Position numbers and translations under genes: made by a program. A DNA stretch of 64,000 bases, taken from NCBI GenBank assembly GCA_945861665.1, contig CAMAVS010000005.1:1-64000 (forward strand), given 5' to 3'. The notes beneath the pieces were generated by a model, which worked only from the letters and a program-made list of their open reading frames with translations, ran no database searches and was not told the origin of the DNA. This DNA comes from Chitinophaga pinensis. Lineage in GTDB: Bacteria; Bacteroidota; Bacteroidia; UBA4408. Of the stretch, positions 1-7,261 are shown one piece after another; the first letter of the stretch is position 1; every line of letters starts with the position of its first letter.

Positions 1-50
1 TGAATACATAAAAAATCAAATGCTAAAACTGTATGATTATACCAAATTTG

Positions 51-149
51 CTGGGGTCAATTTGCTCCGGAAAACTGGGGTCAGTTTACTCCGAAGAAGT
101 GGGGTCAGTTTCGGGCGAAGAAGTGGGGTCTGTTTTGTCGGAATTTCCA
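51..149. mobile_element. End of an IS21-like insertion sequence (terminal repeats)
   Basis: Four copies of ggggtc(a/t)(a/g)ttt start at 53, 77, 101 and 125, an exact 24-bp period. Multiple short repeats of this kind at a terminus are typical of IS21-family elements, where the transposase binds them. The outer tip is probably the CA at 148-149, because the opposite strand then starts with TGGAAATTCCG, the TG...CA end of that family. The transposase genes would lie to the left of the window and are not seen, so the family call is inference. Confidence 0.6.
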
Positions 150-830
150 CCTTTTTGACTCTTCTAACTTTTTAGAAGAAAAATATCTAAGGAGAAAAAA
201 AACACATATTAAAAACACGAGAATAAGTAATCCTAATAATAATTTCAAACCAAATCCATTGTCTTGCTCCCTTTCTATTTCTTTAGGACTTTTAATATCA
301 TCTTTAGGTAATGTTATTGTATTCACATTCAATTTTATTTTTAAATTTTTATCAGTAATTCTGTCTCCTTCACCAACAATTAGCAACTTACCGTTTTGCT
401 TATAGAACAATAAATATGAAGGATATTCTTTTGTTAAACGTTTAGTTTTAACCTTTTTGGTGAATGAGACTAATGTTACGCCATTTGAATATTGGTAATA
501 TTCAATTTTGGATATAATTTTTTGATTGAATATTTCATTTGGCTTTAATAAAGTAGACTTTAACGAAATACATTTTTGTTTACTTAATTGTTGACAGTAG
601 AAATATACATCATCAGCATACATCAGACTAAACTTTTCTAAGTCCCAATGATTATGAGCTTCAGACCAGTCCTTCACCATACCTTCAATTATTATTTTGT
701 CTGCCCACCTTAAACTTGCCCCAAGACAATTTAAAGCATCAAAAAATGCTATTGAAACTATAATAACAAAAATTTTACTAGATAATCTCAAACAATTCGC
801 ATTAAATTTCCTATTTTCTTTAAACCTCAT
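105..830 (-). CDS. NTF2/SnoaL-like membrane protein, 3' end replaced by IS sequence
   Basis: The 241-residue reading frame has a hydrophobic N-terminus (about 19-38), an NTF2/SnoaL-like domain at roughly 50-165 (WSEAHNHWDLEKF, MYADDVYFY, ending at a GEGDRITDKN segment), and a C-terminal membrane helix at about 195-214. Proteins with this domain and one anchor are common in Bacteroidota but have no assigned reaction. Residues from Trp228 onward (WKFRQNRPHFFARN) are translated from the IS terminal repeats, so the native C-terminus has been lost or replaced. The membrane anchor is intact, so the protein could still be made. The domain call is from motif resemblance only. Confidence 0.55.
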   Translation of the reverse strand: MRFKENRKFNANCLRLSSKIFVIIVSIAFFDALNCLGASLRWADKIIIEGMVKDWSEAHNHWDLEKFSLMYADDVYFYCQQLSKQKCISLKSTLLKPNEIFNQKIISKIEYYQYSNGVTLVSFTKKVKTKRLTKEYPSYLLFYKQNGKLLIVGEGDRITDKNLKIKLNVNTITLPKDDIKSPKEIEREQDNGFGLKLLLGLLILVFLICVFFLLRYFSSKKLEESKRWKFRQNRPHFFARN

Positions 831-896
831 TTGTTAATGCTGCATTTAGGACGAAATTTAATATTCATTACATTTTAAAGTGAATATGTCTATTTT

Positions 897-1394
897 TTAG
901 TTTCCGAATGCATCAAATGGTTTTGGAAAGAAAACCCATCGTCCATTAATGTTAACCCAATATTTATATGAATTGCCCGCTTCAGCACCTTTTACTTTCA
1001 AAAAGGTAATCTCATAAAATGTAACGTATGGTTGTAGTTTATCGACAATACTTTTCATTCCCCCTGCATAATTCCCTTTGCCTAACTCAATATCTTGCGT
1101 TGAAAATACCTGGACTCTATTCTCAACAAACACTTGGTTCTCCCTTTGAACTCCTGAACCAATCTGACTTTTTATGTCTTCAAGTTTGCCGAAATAGGTA
1201 TACGCATTATCTCCCTTAAAAACCAATTTACAATCATCAAGAGTTGGAAAGGACTTTACAATTATTTCAACAACTGAATTTGAGGACGAGCATTTACTAA
1301 AATATGTTTTTGCTTGATCGGAATAGTTCTGAGCTTTTGCATTAGTTAACGCAAGTAGGACAATGATTGTCAAATGAAGGATTTGTTTTTTCAT
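897..1394 (-). CDS. Hypothetical secreted protein
   Basis: The 165-residue protein has a clear signal peptide (about residues 1-21, ending AKA before QN), so it should be exported to the periplasm or outer surface. The mature part is soluble-looking, with two cysteines near the N-terminus (SKCSSSN and DDCKL) that could form a disulfide, and an aromatic C-terminal segment (YWVNINGRWVFFPKPFD). I do not recognise a family. It lies alone on the minus strand, 66 bp from the gene truncated by the IS, in a loosely packed AT-rich block that looks accessory. No promoter of the TAnnTTTG type was found directly upstream. Confidence 0.55.
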   Translation of the reverse strand: MKKQILHLTIIVLLALTNAKAQNYSDQAKTYFSKCSSSNSVVEIIVKSFPTLDDCKLVFKGDNAYTYFGKLEDIKSQIGSGVQRENQVFVENRVQVFSTQDIELGKGNYAGGMKSIVDKLQPYVTFYEITFLKVKGAEAGNSYKYWVNINGRWVFFPKPFDAFGN

Positions 1395-1522
1395 AGTTAG
1401 TTTTAAATTAAAATTTTATTTCGAAAATACTCATATGGGATTCTATTTCAATTCGCAATTGAAATAGCTAAGCAAATTTCTTCTTAATTACAAATATACT
1501 AAAATGACTATTAAGTTTACTA

Positions 1523-1762
1523 TTACTTAATGTTTTCTATAATTTGTTTCCTGAATGTTCTATAAATGTAAATATGGTGATTAAATAAAGCCTTTAGCCT
1601 TATAACATATTCATTCATCCTTTGATTTTTTGAAACTAGTTGATTGTCAGTATAAATTTCCAGATTTTCACCCTTGTTTAATCCATCACAATTTGATATG
1701 TAGGAAAAGGCAATTCCAGCAATAGATATATAGAATCTGGTAAGAAAATTGAAGCGAATCAT
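1523..1762 (-). CDS. Short hypothetical ORF, possibly a fragment
   Basis: This is a 79-codon frame on the minus strand starting with ATG and rich in Ile, Tyr and Asn. It has a weakly hydrophobic start (FYISIAGIAFSYIS) that could be a poor signal or anchor segment, and a basic C-terminus. No motif is recognisable. It sits just downstream of the DUF2971 gene in the same orientation (27 bp apart) in AT-rich sequence where frames of this length can occur by chance. It may be a real small gene, the remnant of a longer one, or noise. Confidence 0.25.
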   Translation of the reverse strand: MIRFNFLTRFYISIAGIAFSYISNCDGLNKGENLEIYTDNQLVSKNQRMNEYVIRLKALFNHHIYIYRTFRKQIIENIK

Positions 1763-1789
1763 ATGAGATCTTTATTATGCTTAGATATT

Positions 1790-2737
1790 CTAATAATATC
1801 TTTTTAGGTCTGTAATTTTAATTTTTACATCATTAAATTTATCGCCAATTTTACTTTGAATGTTTATTCGGTCTTCCTCGGAATACCTATAACCTAATAT
1901 TATCTCCGTGATTTTAATTTTAGGAATCTCAAAAGCTTCTCCTTGCATATTTGGCGCAAGATAAGCTTCATTGCTATTATTAAAATTTATAAGTGGGATT
2001 TGGAAATAGAAAGTATTCTCTTTCTTATGCAATTTATCCGGATATGTAATAGGATAAATTTTGCCCTTATCAATATCAGTAACAGTTACAGGATTGGTGT
2101 TGTCAAATACTAAACGGATCTCATTTTCAAATTCATAAATTGGATGTTTAATAAAGCAACAAATTTTATTGTCAAGCATCTCTATATCGATATCAGTATT
2201 AAATTTTTTTATTGCTAAGAATCTTTCTATTCCATACGATACTTTGGATAAATGATAAAGATACCACTTGTCTAAATTATTTTCAATACATACTCTGATG
2301 ATTGCCCCTCTTCCATCTCTTCCGTGTAATTTCCATAGCAAATGTTCTTTCGTTTCATCTAATAATATTTTTTCGGAAGAACACATTGAGAAGCAATATA
2401 ACTCCTCTTTAGCTTTTTCGGAGGATTGCTTAAATGATAATTCAGCAAGTGCATATTCCATCTCAAGTTTATCGTCCATATTATGAAAATTATAAAGGCG
2501 AATGAACCCTGTATTAATAATATAATATAAGGAATCTAATGAGGTGAAATGAATAAAATCGTTTTCGTTGCTATGAAAAAAGGGAGTACCTTTTAATTTG
2601 TGGTTTTCTCCAGGATGCTGCCAATAACGGGAAGAGAAATTTTGCTTGTCTAATTCTTCTTTGTCTTTATAGTAAGTGGCACCGATTTGATAACCGAACT
2701 TTTTAATTTCATCATACAAGTTTTCTTCTGGATTCAC
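1790..2737 (-). CDS. DUF2971-type protein
   Basis: The 315-residue soluble protein resembles the DUF2971 family. An N-terminal segment around residues 60-85 (FIHFTSLDSLYYIINTGFIR) matches the start of the family's 'hY.s...l..Il' pattern. It is followed by a conserved Trp region near 133 (LLWKLHGRDGRGAI) and a late E.E.R element around 200 (YEFENEIRLVF) that is characteristic of the family. The biochemical function of DUF2971 is not established; members occur often in accessory regions and near phage-related genes. Here it sits among hypotheticals between an IS end and tRNA-Val, which fits a mobile or defence-type cargo gene, but that role is inference. Confidence 0.6.
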   Translation of the reverse strand: MNPEENLYDEIKKFGYQIGATYYKDKEELDKQNFSSRYWQHPGENHKLKGTPFFHSNENDFIHFTSLDSLYYIINTGFIRLYNFHNMDDKLEMEYALAELSFKQSSEKAKEELYCFSMCSSEKILLDETKEHLLWKLHGRDGRGAIIRVCIENNLDKWYLYHLSKVSYGIERFLAIKKFNTDIDIEMLDNKICCFIKHPIYEFENEIRLVFDNTNPVTVTDIDKGKIYPITYPDKLHKKENTFYFQIPLINFNNSNEAYLAPNMQGEAFEIPKIKITEIILGYRYSEEDRINIQSKIGDKFNDVKIKITDLKRYY

Positions 2738-2787
2738 TTTTATAACAGATCAGATATTTATATAATTAACTTAGATTTATTATGTAT

Positions 2788-3081
2788 TTAGCCATTTTGA
2801 AGTTTAGGTTGGGTTTTAGCTTTCTTTGGTTTCTCTTTGGTGAAAAGGTCGGCTGTGTATTTTTCGTAAAGTTCAAATAAGTATTCCATTCTTTTAGCTT
2901 CTGTTGTAAAAGGTTGTGAACGGTAAGCGGAATCTACCGCTTTACCAAATAGGAATGCTCCTGGCTCTTCGTGAGTTTCCATTACATAGGCAATATATCC
3001 ATGCTCATTAGACAAGCCATGAATAGCTTCATCAATAGTTATCCAGTAACTAATATCTTTGTGTATAATTTGTTTTCTCAT
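2788..3081 (-). CDS. Small hypothetical protein
   Basis: The 97-residue protein has no signal peptide or membrane segment. It has a mixed N-terminal half (SYWITIDEAIHGLSNEHGYIAYVMETHE) and a highly basic tail (KEKPKKAKTQPKLQNG). Composition looks like real coding sequence, with even codon use and an ATG start. It is in the same orientation as the DUF2971 gene, 51 bp upstream of it, so the two could be co-transcribed. I do not recognise the family and assign no function. Confidence 0.5.
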   Translation of the reverse strand: MRKQIIHKDISYWITIDEAIHGLSNEHGYIAYVMETHEEPGAFLFGKAVDSAYRSQPFTTEAKRMEYLFELYEKYTADLFTKEKPKKAKTQPKLQNG

Positions 3082-3174
3082 ATTTTGTATGTTTGAACAT
3101 AAATATAAGAATAAAATTCAAACTGAGACACTACCGTAGATTGAGTGAGTAATCAATTTTTAAAAACTAATAAA

Positions 3175-3678
3175 TCAATAATATTTTGCTAAACCATCGC
3201 CTTCCAAAGATTCAATAAACCTAAATGTAAAATTTCCTTTTACGTTGTTCTCCGGATTATTTATAATTGTAACCAACGAATGACTATGACTATTAGTATA
3301 TTTATTTTCCCAATTATGAACGTAACATTGGAAATTAGAGAATATTAATCTATAATCATCATTATTATTTATTTGTACTTTGTGCAAATCGGAATGACCA
3401 CTAAAATCTGAATTTCCCCATTGATCGGCTGCATAAAAAATTTCAGTATCGCTAATAAAATAATATGCATTAAGATTATTTTCATCACCCGAGAATTTAA
3501 TGATAATATAGTAGAATGGAGATTTCTCCTTTAAACCCGCCCACATTTTTATGAAGCCAAAAAAATCAATTTTTATTGATTGCTTATTGTTAAATATAAA
3601 AGTAGTCTTAGGAGTCCAATCAGCTTCGTTTAGTCTATAGGCATAAATTCCATTTGTCTTTGGCAAATTTTTATTCAT
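3175..3678 (-). CDS. Hypothetical protein
   Basis: The 167-residue protein is cytoplasmic by appearance, with no signal peptide or transmembrane stretch. It is rich in aromatic residues and Asn (IYAYRLNEADW, FYYIIIKFSGDENN, DQWGNSDFSGHSD). The pattern of alternating hydrophobic residues suggests a beta-rich fold. I do not recognise it. It is the first gene of the minus-strand run and lies about 350 bp from tRNA-Val. The low GC and the lack of recognisable neighbours suggest acquired DNA. Confidence 0.5.
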   Translation of the reverse strand: MNKNLPKTNGIYAYRLNEADWTPKTTFIFNNKQSIKIDFFGFIKMWAGLKEKSPFYYIIIKFSGDENNLNAYYFISDTEIFYAADQWGNSDFSGHSDLHKVQINNNDDYRLIFSNFQCYVHNWENKYTNSHSHSLVTIINNPENNVKGNFTFRFIESLEGDGLAKYY

Positions 3679-3956
3679 AGTTAAATTATTATTAGTTATT
3701 ATTTTGAGAATAATTATTCTCTTATGTTTCGTGGTGCAGTTCAGCGATGTAAAAAGGAATACTAATGGTCTGGTTGAAAGTCTTTGGCAGTTGCTCCAAT
3801 CTCTTAAATACTTTAATGAACTTTCGGTTTAACGCAATGTAAAGGGAATAGAATTACCACCATTTATTGTAATAAATATTTATCCAATTGATTGGAAGCA
3901 AAACAAAATTAATCTAATTACTTAACAAATCTGTATAGAGATTAAAAAGGACTAAA
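3679..3956. other. Gene-poor stretch with a remnant-like frame
   Basis: No complete gene is visible. On the minus strand an open frame of about 43 codons without an ATG ends at the TAA near 3724 (it contains LEQLPKTFNQTISIPFY), which reads like the tail of a decayed gene. The rest is AT-rich and featureless. The stretch separates the hypothetical gene block from tRNA-Val. Confidence 0.3.
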
Positions 3957-3978
3957 TGTTGTACCATTGTTGTACCAC
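3957..3978. repeat. Tandem 11-bp direct repeat next to tRNA-Val
   Basis: TGTTGTACCAT is followed directly by TGTTGTACCAC. It lies about 50 bp from the 3' end of tRNA-Val. Short direct repeats beside a tRNA gene are sometimes arm-type recombinase sites, but no integrase gene is in the window, so this remains a description only. Confidence 0.45.
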
Positions 3979-3987
3979 GCTAAAAAA

Positions 3988-4019
3988 AACAAGCCTCTCA
4001 GTTTCCCGAAAGGCTTGTT
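3988..4019 (-). terminator. Intrinsic terminator of tRNA-Val
   Basis: A 9-bp stem, AACAAGCCT paired with AGGCTTGTT, encloses a 14-nt loop. Read on the minus strand it is followed by a run of T (the A-run at 3982-3989), giving a canonical terminator just downstream of the tRNA. Confidence 0.7.
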
Positions 4020-4029
4020 TTCATTGGTG

Positions 4030-4104
4030 TGGGAACTACTGGGTTCGAACCAGTGACCCTCTGCTTGTAAGGCAGATGCTCTGAACCAGCTGAGCTAAGC
4101 TCCC
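4030..4104 (-). tRNA. tRNA-Val (anticodon UAC)
   Basis: The minus strand folds into a full cloverleaf of 75 nt. The acceptor arms are GGGAGCT and AGTTCCC, the D-stem is GCTC/GAGC, the anticodon arm is TCTGC-CTTACAA-GCAGA with anticodon TAC, and the T-arm is ACTGG-TTCGAAC-CCAGT, with discriminator A. The 3' CCA is not encoded directly after the discriminator. It reads valine GUN codons. A -7 promoter element lies upstream near 4225 and a terminator follows at 3988. Confidence 0.95.
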
Positions 4105-4120
4105 AATGCACTCTTAATCT

Positions 4121-4181
4121 TTGCACCCCTTGGGTTGATGCTCTGCCCCGATAGCTATCGGGGCAGCTGAGCTAAGCTCCC
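4121..4181 (-). pseudogene. tRNA-Val 5'-half remnant with a palindrome in the D-loop
   Basis: On the minus strand, GGGAGCTTAGCTCAGCTG and CAGAGCATC are identical to the 5' half of the neighbouring tRNA-Val. The three bases GTT between them are replaced by an 18-bp palindrome at 4146-4163. After CAGAGCATC the sequence no longer matches a tRNA, so the anticodon and T-arms are missing. It lies 17 bp upstream of the intact gene and would be the leader of its transcript. Confidence 0.75.
4143..4166. repeat. 24-bp perfect palindrome
   Basis: The sequence is its own reverse complement, with core CCCCGATAGCTATCGGGG at 4146-4163 extended by three pairs on each side. It is far more GC-rich than its surroundings. 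Its core resembles intergenic palindromes that recur in some Bacteroidota genomes; this is from memory. I saw no second copy in the window. Confidence 0.8.
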
Positions 4182-4224
4182 AATGAAATAATGAACTCTT
4201 TAATTGCTTCCTTTTTTGGGAGTG

Positions 4225-4254
4225 CAAATATAGCCACTTTTCCTTTCCCACAAA
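4225..4254 (-). promoter_or_regulatory. Promoter of the tRNA-Val transcript
   Basis: On the minus strand TATATTTG (4225-4232) matches the Bacteroidota -7 consensus TAnnTTTG, and TTTTG (4250-4254) lies 17 bp upstream as the -33 element. Transcription would run through the tRNA remnant into tRNA-Val. Confidence 0.65.
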
Positions 4255-4341
4255 ATATTTTAAAAATATTTTCAAGCTTTTATGGAATTCGACAACAATA
4301 AACATCTATAGAGCAGAGTTAACCCTTAAAACCTATAAGCT

Positions 4342-5160
4342 ATGAAAAACCAAGCTCCCAATCAAAAAAATTTCGATGAGATTGTTTTTGAAAACAGAAA
4401 CCAGCAATATGGTGCTTATGCTTTAAGAACAGGATACGATACGCACGTAACTTCTTCCTTGTTTTTAACTTTTGGCTCTTTTGCTTTATTGGTGCTTGTA
4501 ACTATATTCATTCAATTTATGGTAAGCAAAAACAACATAGACCTTGGCGATTTAATTGAACCCAAAGAAGATAATAGCATTCACGAATACAGAGATATTG
4601 AAATTCCCAAAACAATAAAAGTAGATATCATACCCGAGCAAGGTGGAGCGGCTGCGAAAACTGCAGATGCTGCTGCCACTTTCAAAATTGTAACCGATAC
4701 CGCTTCTGCAACCGGAAAAACCTTTGACCCTTTAGCCAACACCGGCACAGGGAAAGGCAATGATAATCCCACTAACAATGGCGGTGTTGGCGGAACAGGT
4801 GGCGGAGGCGGAACCAAAAAGGACAGTGTGCTGGTTGAAAATAACGACCCTGTCGATTTTTCTGAAGTAAATCCTGAATATCCGGGTGGTGAGACCGAAA
4901 TGTTTCGCTTCCTTTCAAAAAACATTAAATACCCCGAAAGTGCTAAAGAAGGCCGACAAGGTTCTGTATATGTATCTTTTGTAATCGATAAACTTGGTAA
5001 AGTAAAAGATGTTCAGTTACTAAAAGGTTTACGAAATGCTTGCGACAACGAGGCAATGAGAGTCATCAATTCCTTTCCGAATTGGAAACCGGGCTTAAAT
5101 AATGGTAAAGCGGTAAACGTACGCTTCAACATTCCAATTAAATTTGTTTTAAGAGGTTAG
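4342..5160 (+). CDS. tonB: TonB energy transducer
   Basis: The 272-residue protein couples the inner-membrane proton motive force to outer-membrane TonB-dependent receptors. It has the N-terminal signature seen in Bacteroidota TonB proteins (FDEIVFENRNQQYGAYALR, residues 11-29), one membrane helix at about 38-61, a long Gly/Asn-rich periplasmic linker instead of the usual Pro-rich one (about 100-160), and a C-terminal TonB domain at about 178-272 (PEYPGGETEMFRFL, then GSVYVSFVIDKLGKV). It is followed by exbB, exbD and a second TonB-like gene, so the full energising complex is encoded here. A strong hairpin separates it from exbB. Confidence 0.93.
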   Translation: MKNQAPNQKNFDEIVFENRNQQYGAYALRTGYDTHVTSSLFLTFGSFALLVLVTIFIQFMVSKNNIDLGDLIEPKEDNSIHEYRDIEIPKTIKVDIIPEQGGAAAKTADAAATFKIVTDTASATGKTFDPLANTGTGKGNDNPTNNGGVGGTGGGGGTKKDSVLVENNDPVDFSEVNPEYPGGETEMFRFLSKNIKYPESAKEGRQGSVYVSFVIDKLGKVKDVQLLKGLRNACDNEAMRVINSFPNWKPGLNNGKAVNVRFNIPIKFVLRG

Positions 5161-5171
5161 TTTTTAAAACC

Positions 5172-5217
5172 AATTGAACTAACATCAGCCTGTTTATAAG
5201 TTGATGTTAGTTCAATT
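5172..5217 (+). terminator. Perfect 16-bp hairpin between tonB and exbB
   Basis: AATTGAACTAACATCA at 5172-5187 pairs exactly with 5202-5217 across a 14-nt loop. There is no long T-run directly after the stem, so it could be a terminator, an attenuator or an mRNA-stabilising 3' end for tonB. A weak -7-like element, TACCTTAG (5239-5246), follows it and could start a separate exbB transcript. Confidence 0.55.
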
Positions 5218-5269
5218 TAATGGAGGTATCAATGTCCCTACCTTAGCAACGGTTTAAAAAATAAAAAAT

Positions 5270-5986
5270 ATGTTATTATCTCTCTTATTACAAATTACAA
5301 GTCCTGCAATCGATTCTGCCGCAAAAGCAACTACTGCAGTTACTGAAACTATTGCCCCGATACAAGATTCGTTGTCTTTATTAGACCTTATGATGAAGGG
5401 TGGTTACATTATGATACCTATTGGAATACTTTCCATACTTAGTATATATGTGTTAATTGAAAGATACATTACCATAAAAAAAGCATCTAAAATTGACGAT
5501 AATTTTATGAATAATGTTCGTGATTTTATCTTGCAAGGGAATATTGATTCTGCAAAATCAATTTGTAAAAACGCACAACATCCTGTCGGTAAAATGATTG
5601 AGAAAGGAATTGTTCGCATTGGCAAACCAATGAAAGAAATTGAGGGTTCGATGGAGGCTGTGGGGAAAATAGAAATTGGAAAACTGGAAAAAAACACTGG
5701 TATTCTGGGTATTATAGCAGGAATTGCACCTATGTTTGGTTTTATTGGAACCATTTCCGGAGTTATTAAAATATTTTATAAAATATCCTTGGCAGATAAC
5801 ATTAGTATTGGTTTAATATCAGGAGGATTGTACGAAAAAATGATAACTAGTGCTGCAGGTTTAGTAGTGGGGGTATTTGCTTTTGTAGGATATCATTGGT
5901 TAAATATGTTGATTGATAAACTTAGCTTTAAAATGGAAATAAGTTCAATGGAATTTATTGATATGCTTCAAGAGCCTTCTAAATGA
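5270..5986 (+). CDS. exbB: ExbB/MotA/TolQ proton channel protein
   Basis: The 238-residue inner-membrane subunit forms the proton channel with ExbD and drives TonB. It has an N-terminal segment, a first membrane helix at about 45-66 (YIMIPIGILSILSIYVLIER), a cytoplasmic region, and two C-terminal helices at about 144-168 (GIIAGIAPMFGFIGTISGV) and 186-212, the standard MotA/TolQ/ExbB layout. The GFIGTISGV segment is the conserved pore region. Its stop overlaps the exbD start (ATGA at 5983-5986), which indicates translational coupling. Confidence 0.93.
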   Translation: MLLSLLLQITSPAIDSAAKATTAVTETIAPIQDSLSLLDLMMKGGYIMIPIGILSILSIYVLIERYITIKKASKIDDNFMNNVRDFILQGNIDSAKSICKNAQHPVGKMIEKGIVRIGKPMKEIEGSMEAVGKIEIGKLEKNTGILGIIAGIAPMFGFIGTISGVIKIFYKISLADNISIGLISGGLYEKMITSAAGLVVGVFAFVGYHWLNMLIDKLSFKMEISSMEFIDMLQEPSK

Positions 5987-6390
5987 ACTTAAGAACAAAA
6001 AAGCATCGCTTTGCGGCTGAAGTAGGCGCCTCTTCAATGAGTGACATTATGTTCTTTCTAATGTTATTTTTTTTGATTGTGTCAACCTTGGTAAACCCAA
6101 GTGTAATAAAATTGATGTTACCGAAAGCTAAGTCTTCCCAGACTTTAAGTAAACAGCAATTTACAATTGACATTTCAAAGAGTAAACTTATCTTCCTTAA
6201 TAACAAACCCGTAGTATTCGACCAATTAGAAATTCAGCTAGCATCTTTGGTAAGCGGTGTAGACGAAGCTACTGTTGTGCTGAGAGTGGATAACAGTTTG
6301 GTGATACAAGACTTAGTTGATATATTAGAAATCGGAAACAGATTAAAAGTAAAAATGGTAATGGCAACCAAATCACCTACTAAACAATAA
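5983..6390 (+). CDS. exbD: ExbD/TolR biopolymer transport protein
   Basis: The 135-residue ExbD has a short cytoplasmic N-terminus, one membrane helix at about 20-38 carrying the essential acidic residue (Asp21 in SSMSDIMFF), and a periplasmic domain. The membrane aspartate is the proton-carrying residue in this family. The start codon overlaps the exbB stop by 4 nt. The downstream TonB-like gene starts 31 bp later, so exbB-exbD-tonB2 probably form one transcript. Confidence 0.92.
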   Translation: MNLRTKKHRFAAEVGASSMSDIMFFLMLFFLIVSTLVNPSVIKLMLPKAKSSQTLSKQQFTIDISKSKLIFLNNKPVVFDQLEIQLASLVSGVDEATVVLRVDNSLVIQDLVDILEIGNRLKVKMVMATKSPTKQ

Positions 6391-6420
6391 ATAGTAGAAT
6401 AAAGCCGTTTTAAACTAACA

Positions 6421-7257
6421 ATGACCACGAGCAACGAAAACAATAAAACTATAGCAGCGTTAGCAGCCTTGTGTTTTCACGGATTACTGGCGCTATTGTT
6501 CTTTTTAGTTGTTTTTAAAACACCCATACCTCCATTTCCTGAAGCAAGTACACCCGGTATAGAAATAAATCTCGGAACTTCCGATGATGGTACTGGCGAT
6601 GTGCAACCAGAAGACAACTCAAACACAGAGAATTTCAGCTCTTCTACTAGCGAAAATAACACAAAAACAACAAACAACGAAGCCAAATCTGAGCCAAAGA
6701 ATTATATTACACAAAACACTGAGGAAGCACCTGTTTTAGAAAAAAACCCAACAAAGACCACTGAAAACACATCTGAAAATACTGCTGCAAAGGAAAACAA
6801 GAACACTCAACCTACCGTAAATGCCAGTGCATTGTACAAGGGAAAAACCAAAAACAATTCAACTGGCGAAGGAGAAACAGGTAAGCCGGGCGACCAAGGT
6901 TTAAAAGACGGATCGGTGAATGCTAAATACCATGGTAAAGGAAGTGGAAATGGTAATACTCCAAATTCAGACGGGAAAGATAAAGGACCCAGAATTAACC
7001 TCGCTAATAGAAAAAAAATTAGTTTAACAATACCTAAATCAAACTCCAACGAAGAAGGTAAAGTGGTGGTACAAATTACCGTAGATAAAAATGGAACTGT
7101 TATCAATGCAAGAGCAGGAATAAAAGGAACCACCAATACAAACCCTTCACTCCTTGCAATCGCTCGACAAGCTGCTATGAATTCGAAGTTCAATGTTGAT
7201 TCGGAAGCTCCTGAAGAGCAAACAGGATTTATTACCTACGAGTTTATCAATCAGTAA
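6421..7257 (+). CDS. Second TonB-like energy transducer
   Basis: The 278-residue protein has one N-terminal membrane helix (about 11-32), a long low-complexity linker rich in Asn, Thr, Glu and Lys (about 50-180), and a C-terminal domain with TonB-type beta elements (GKVVVQITVDKNGTVI around 219-235 and FITYEFINQ at the end). It differs from the first tonB in its N-terminus and linker. A TonB-like protein directly after exbD is a common arrangement in Bacteroidota. It may serve a different set of receptors, or act as a TolA-like partner; the sequence does not decide this. folC starts 5 bp downstream. Confidence 0.85.
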   Translation: MTTSNENNKTIAALAALCFHGLLALLFFLVVFKTPIPPFPEASTPGIEINLGTSDDGTGDVQPEDNSNTENFSSSTSENNTKTTNNEAKSEPKNYITQNTEEAPVLEKNPTKTTENTSENTAAKENKNTQPTVNASALYKGKTKNNSTGEGETGKPGDQGLKDGSVNAKYHGKGSGNGNTPNSDGKDKGPRINLANRKKISLTIPKSNSNEEGKVVVQITVDKNGTVINARAGIKGTTNTNPSLLAIARQAAMNSKFNVDSEAPEEQTGFITYEFINQ

Positions 7258-7261
7258 ATAA

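Noticed and set aside
4114-4305. 63-codon minus-strand frame over the tRNA remnant
   Set aside because: It covers the tRNA promoter and the tRNA fragment with palindrome; there is no coding character.
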